From Gammaproteobacteria bacterium (lineage in GTDB: Bacteria > Pseudomonadota > Gammaproteobacteria > UBA9214), in contig JAOULY010000140.1 of the NCBI GenBank assembly GCA_029881775.1, positions 1-6,008 on the forward strand: a stretch of DNA of 6,008 nt, written 5' to 3'. Each line of letters opens with the position of its first letter. Within the stretch, counting starts at the first letter, position 1. Both the position numbers and the translations under genes were made by a program. Under the pieces are notes generated by a model, which saw only the letters and a list, made by a program, of their open reading frames with translations, was not told the origin of the DNA and did not search any database. This document shows positions 5,919-6,008 of the stretch, piece after piece.

Positions 5919-6008
5919 CTACTGAAAATCAAACACCCGGATCTTTGCGACCAGCGGTTTCAGGGTTTGGGTGACCAGTGTTACATGCAGTGGATGTATC
6001 AGGTAGGC
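5919..6008 (-). CDS. C-terminal end of an unrecognised minus-strand gene (partial)
   Basis: Reading the minus strand from the window edge gives 29 sense codons and then TAG (complement of 5919-5921). The peptide contains HPLHVTLVTQTLKPLV and ends in VFDFQ. I do not recognise the family. Third codon positions lean towards G or C (CTG, GTC, ACC, CCG), as in the other genes here, which favours real coding. A second minus-strand frame is also open for about 25 codons, ending in TGA within this stretch, so the frame is not certain. If real, the gene converges on lnt, and its stop lies 20 bases from the inverted-repeat element. Only the C-terminus is inside the window, so no function can be given. 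Confidence 0.45.
   Translation of the reverse strand, partial: AYLIHPLHVTLVTQTLKPLVAKIRVFDFQ

Noticed and set aside
1..6008. tRNA, rRNA or known riboswitch
   Set aside because: I found no cloverleaf, rRNA segment or recognisable aptamer in the non-coding stretches 1-375, 3164-3295 and 5683-5918.

Overview
The window holds one complete, conserved gammaproteobacterial gene cluster, miaB-ybeZ-ybeY-corC(ybeX)-lnt, all on the + strand, in the same gene order as in Escherichia coli. It has a different class of repetitive DNA at each end. The protein families, the gene order and the GC-rich coding sequence point to a gammaproteobacterium. I cannot name a genus from this sequence.

Layout. Positions 1-360 have no gene. 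They hold a tandem array of a ~98-bp unit: three nearly identical copies and a decayed, truncated fourth that ends 15 bases before the miaB start. Each intact unit contains two REP-like palindromes in inverted orientation, with their GTAG tetranucleotides facing each other across a 7-base spacer, which is the architecture of a REPIN/BIME. Positions 376-3163 carry miaB (tRNA methylthiotransferase), ybeZ (PhoH-like ATPase) and ybeY (endoribonuclease), joined by 4-base stop/start overlaps. A 132-base spacer (3164-3295) holds no recognised gene but includes a 24-codon ORF with a good ribosome binding site. Positions 3296-5682 carry corC and lnt (apolipoprotein N-acyltransferase), again with a 4-base overlap. 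Positions 5686-5898 are a 213-bp, almost perfectly paired inverted repeat that includes a likely terminator for lnt. The right edge (5919-6008) holds the C-terminal end of an unrecognised minus-strand gene that converges on lnt.

How the genes fit together. MiaB modifies A37 of tRNAs that read UNN codons. YbeY matures 16S rRNA and takes part in ribosome quality control, and YbeZ is its ATPase partner. CorC/YbeX is a CBS-domain protein linked to Mg/Co handling and, more recently, to ribosome metabolism. Lnt completes lipoprotein acylation in the inner membrane. The first three form a translation and RNA group with tight coupling. corC-lnt form a second coupled pair that may have its own transcription start in the 132-base spacer.

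All five proteins look intact, with full catalytic motifs. I do not see a new protein system. The unusual material is in the non-coding DNA: the tandem REPIN-like array, the long inverted-repeat element with nested 9-bp triplications, and the small ORF in the ybeY-corC spacer.
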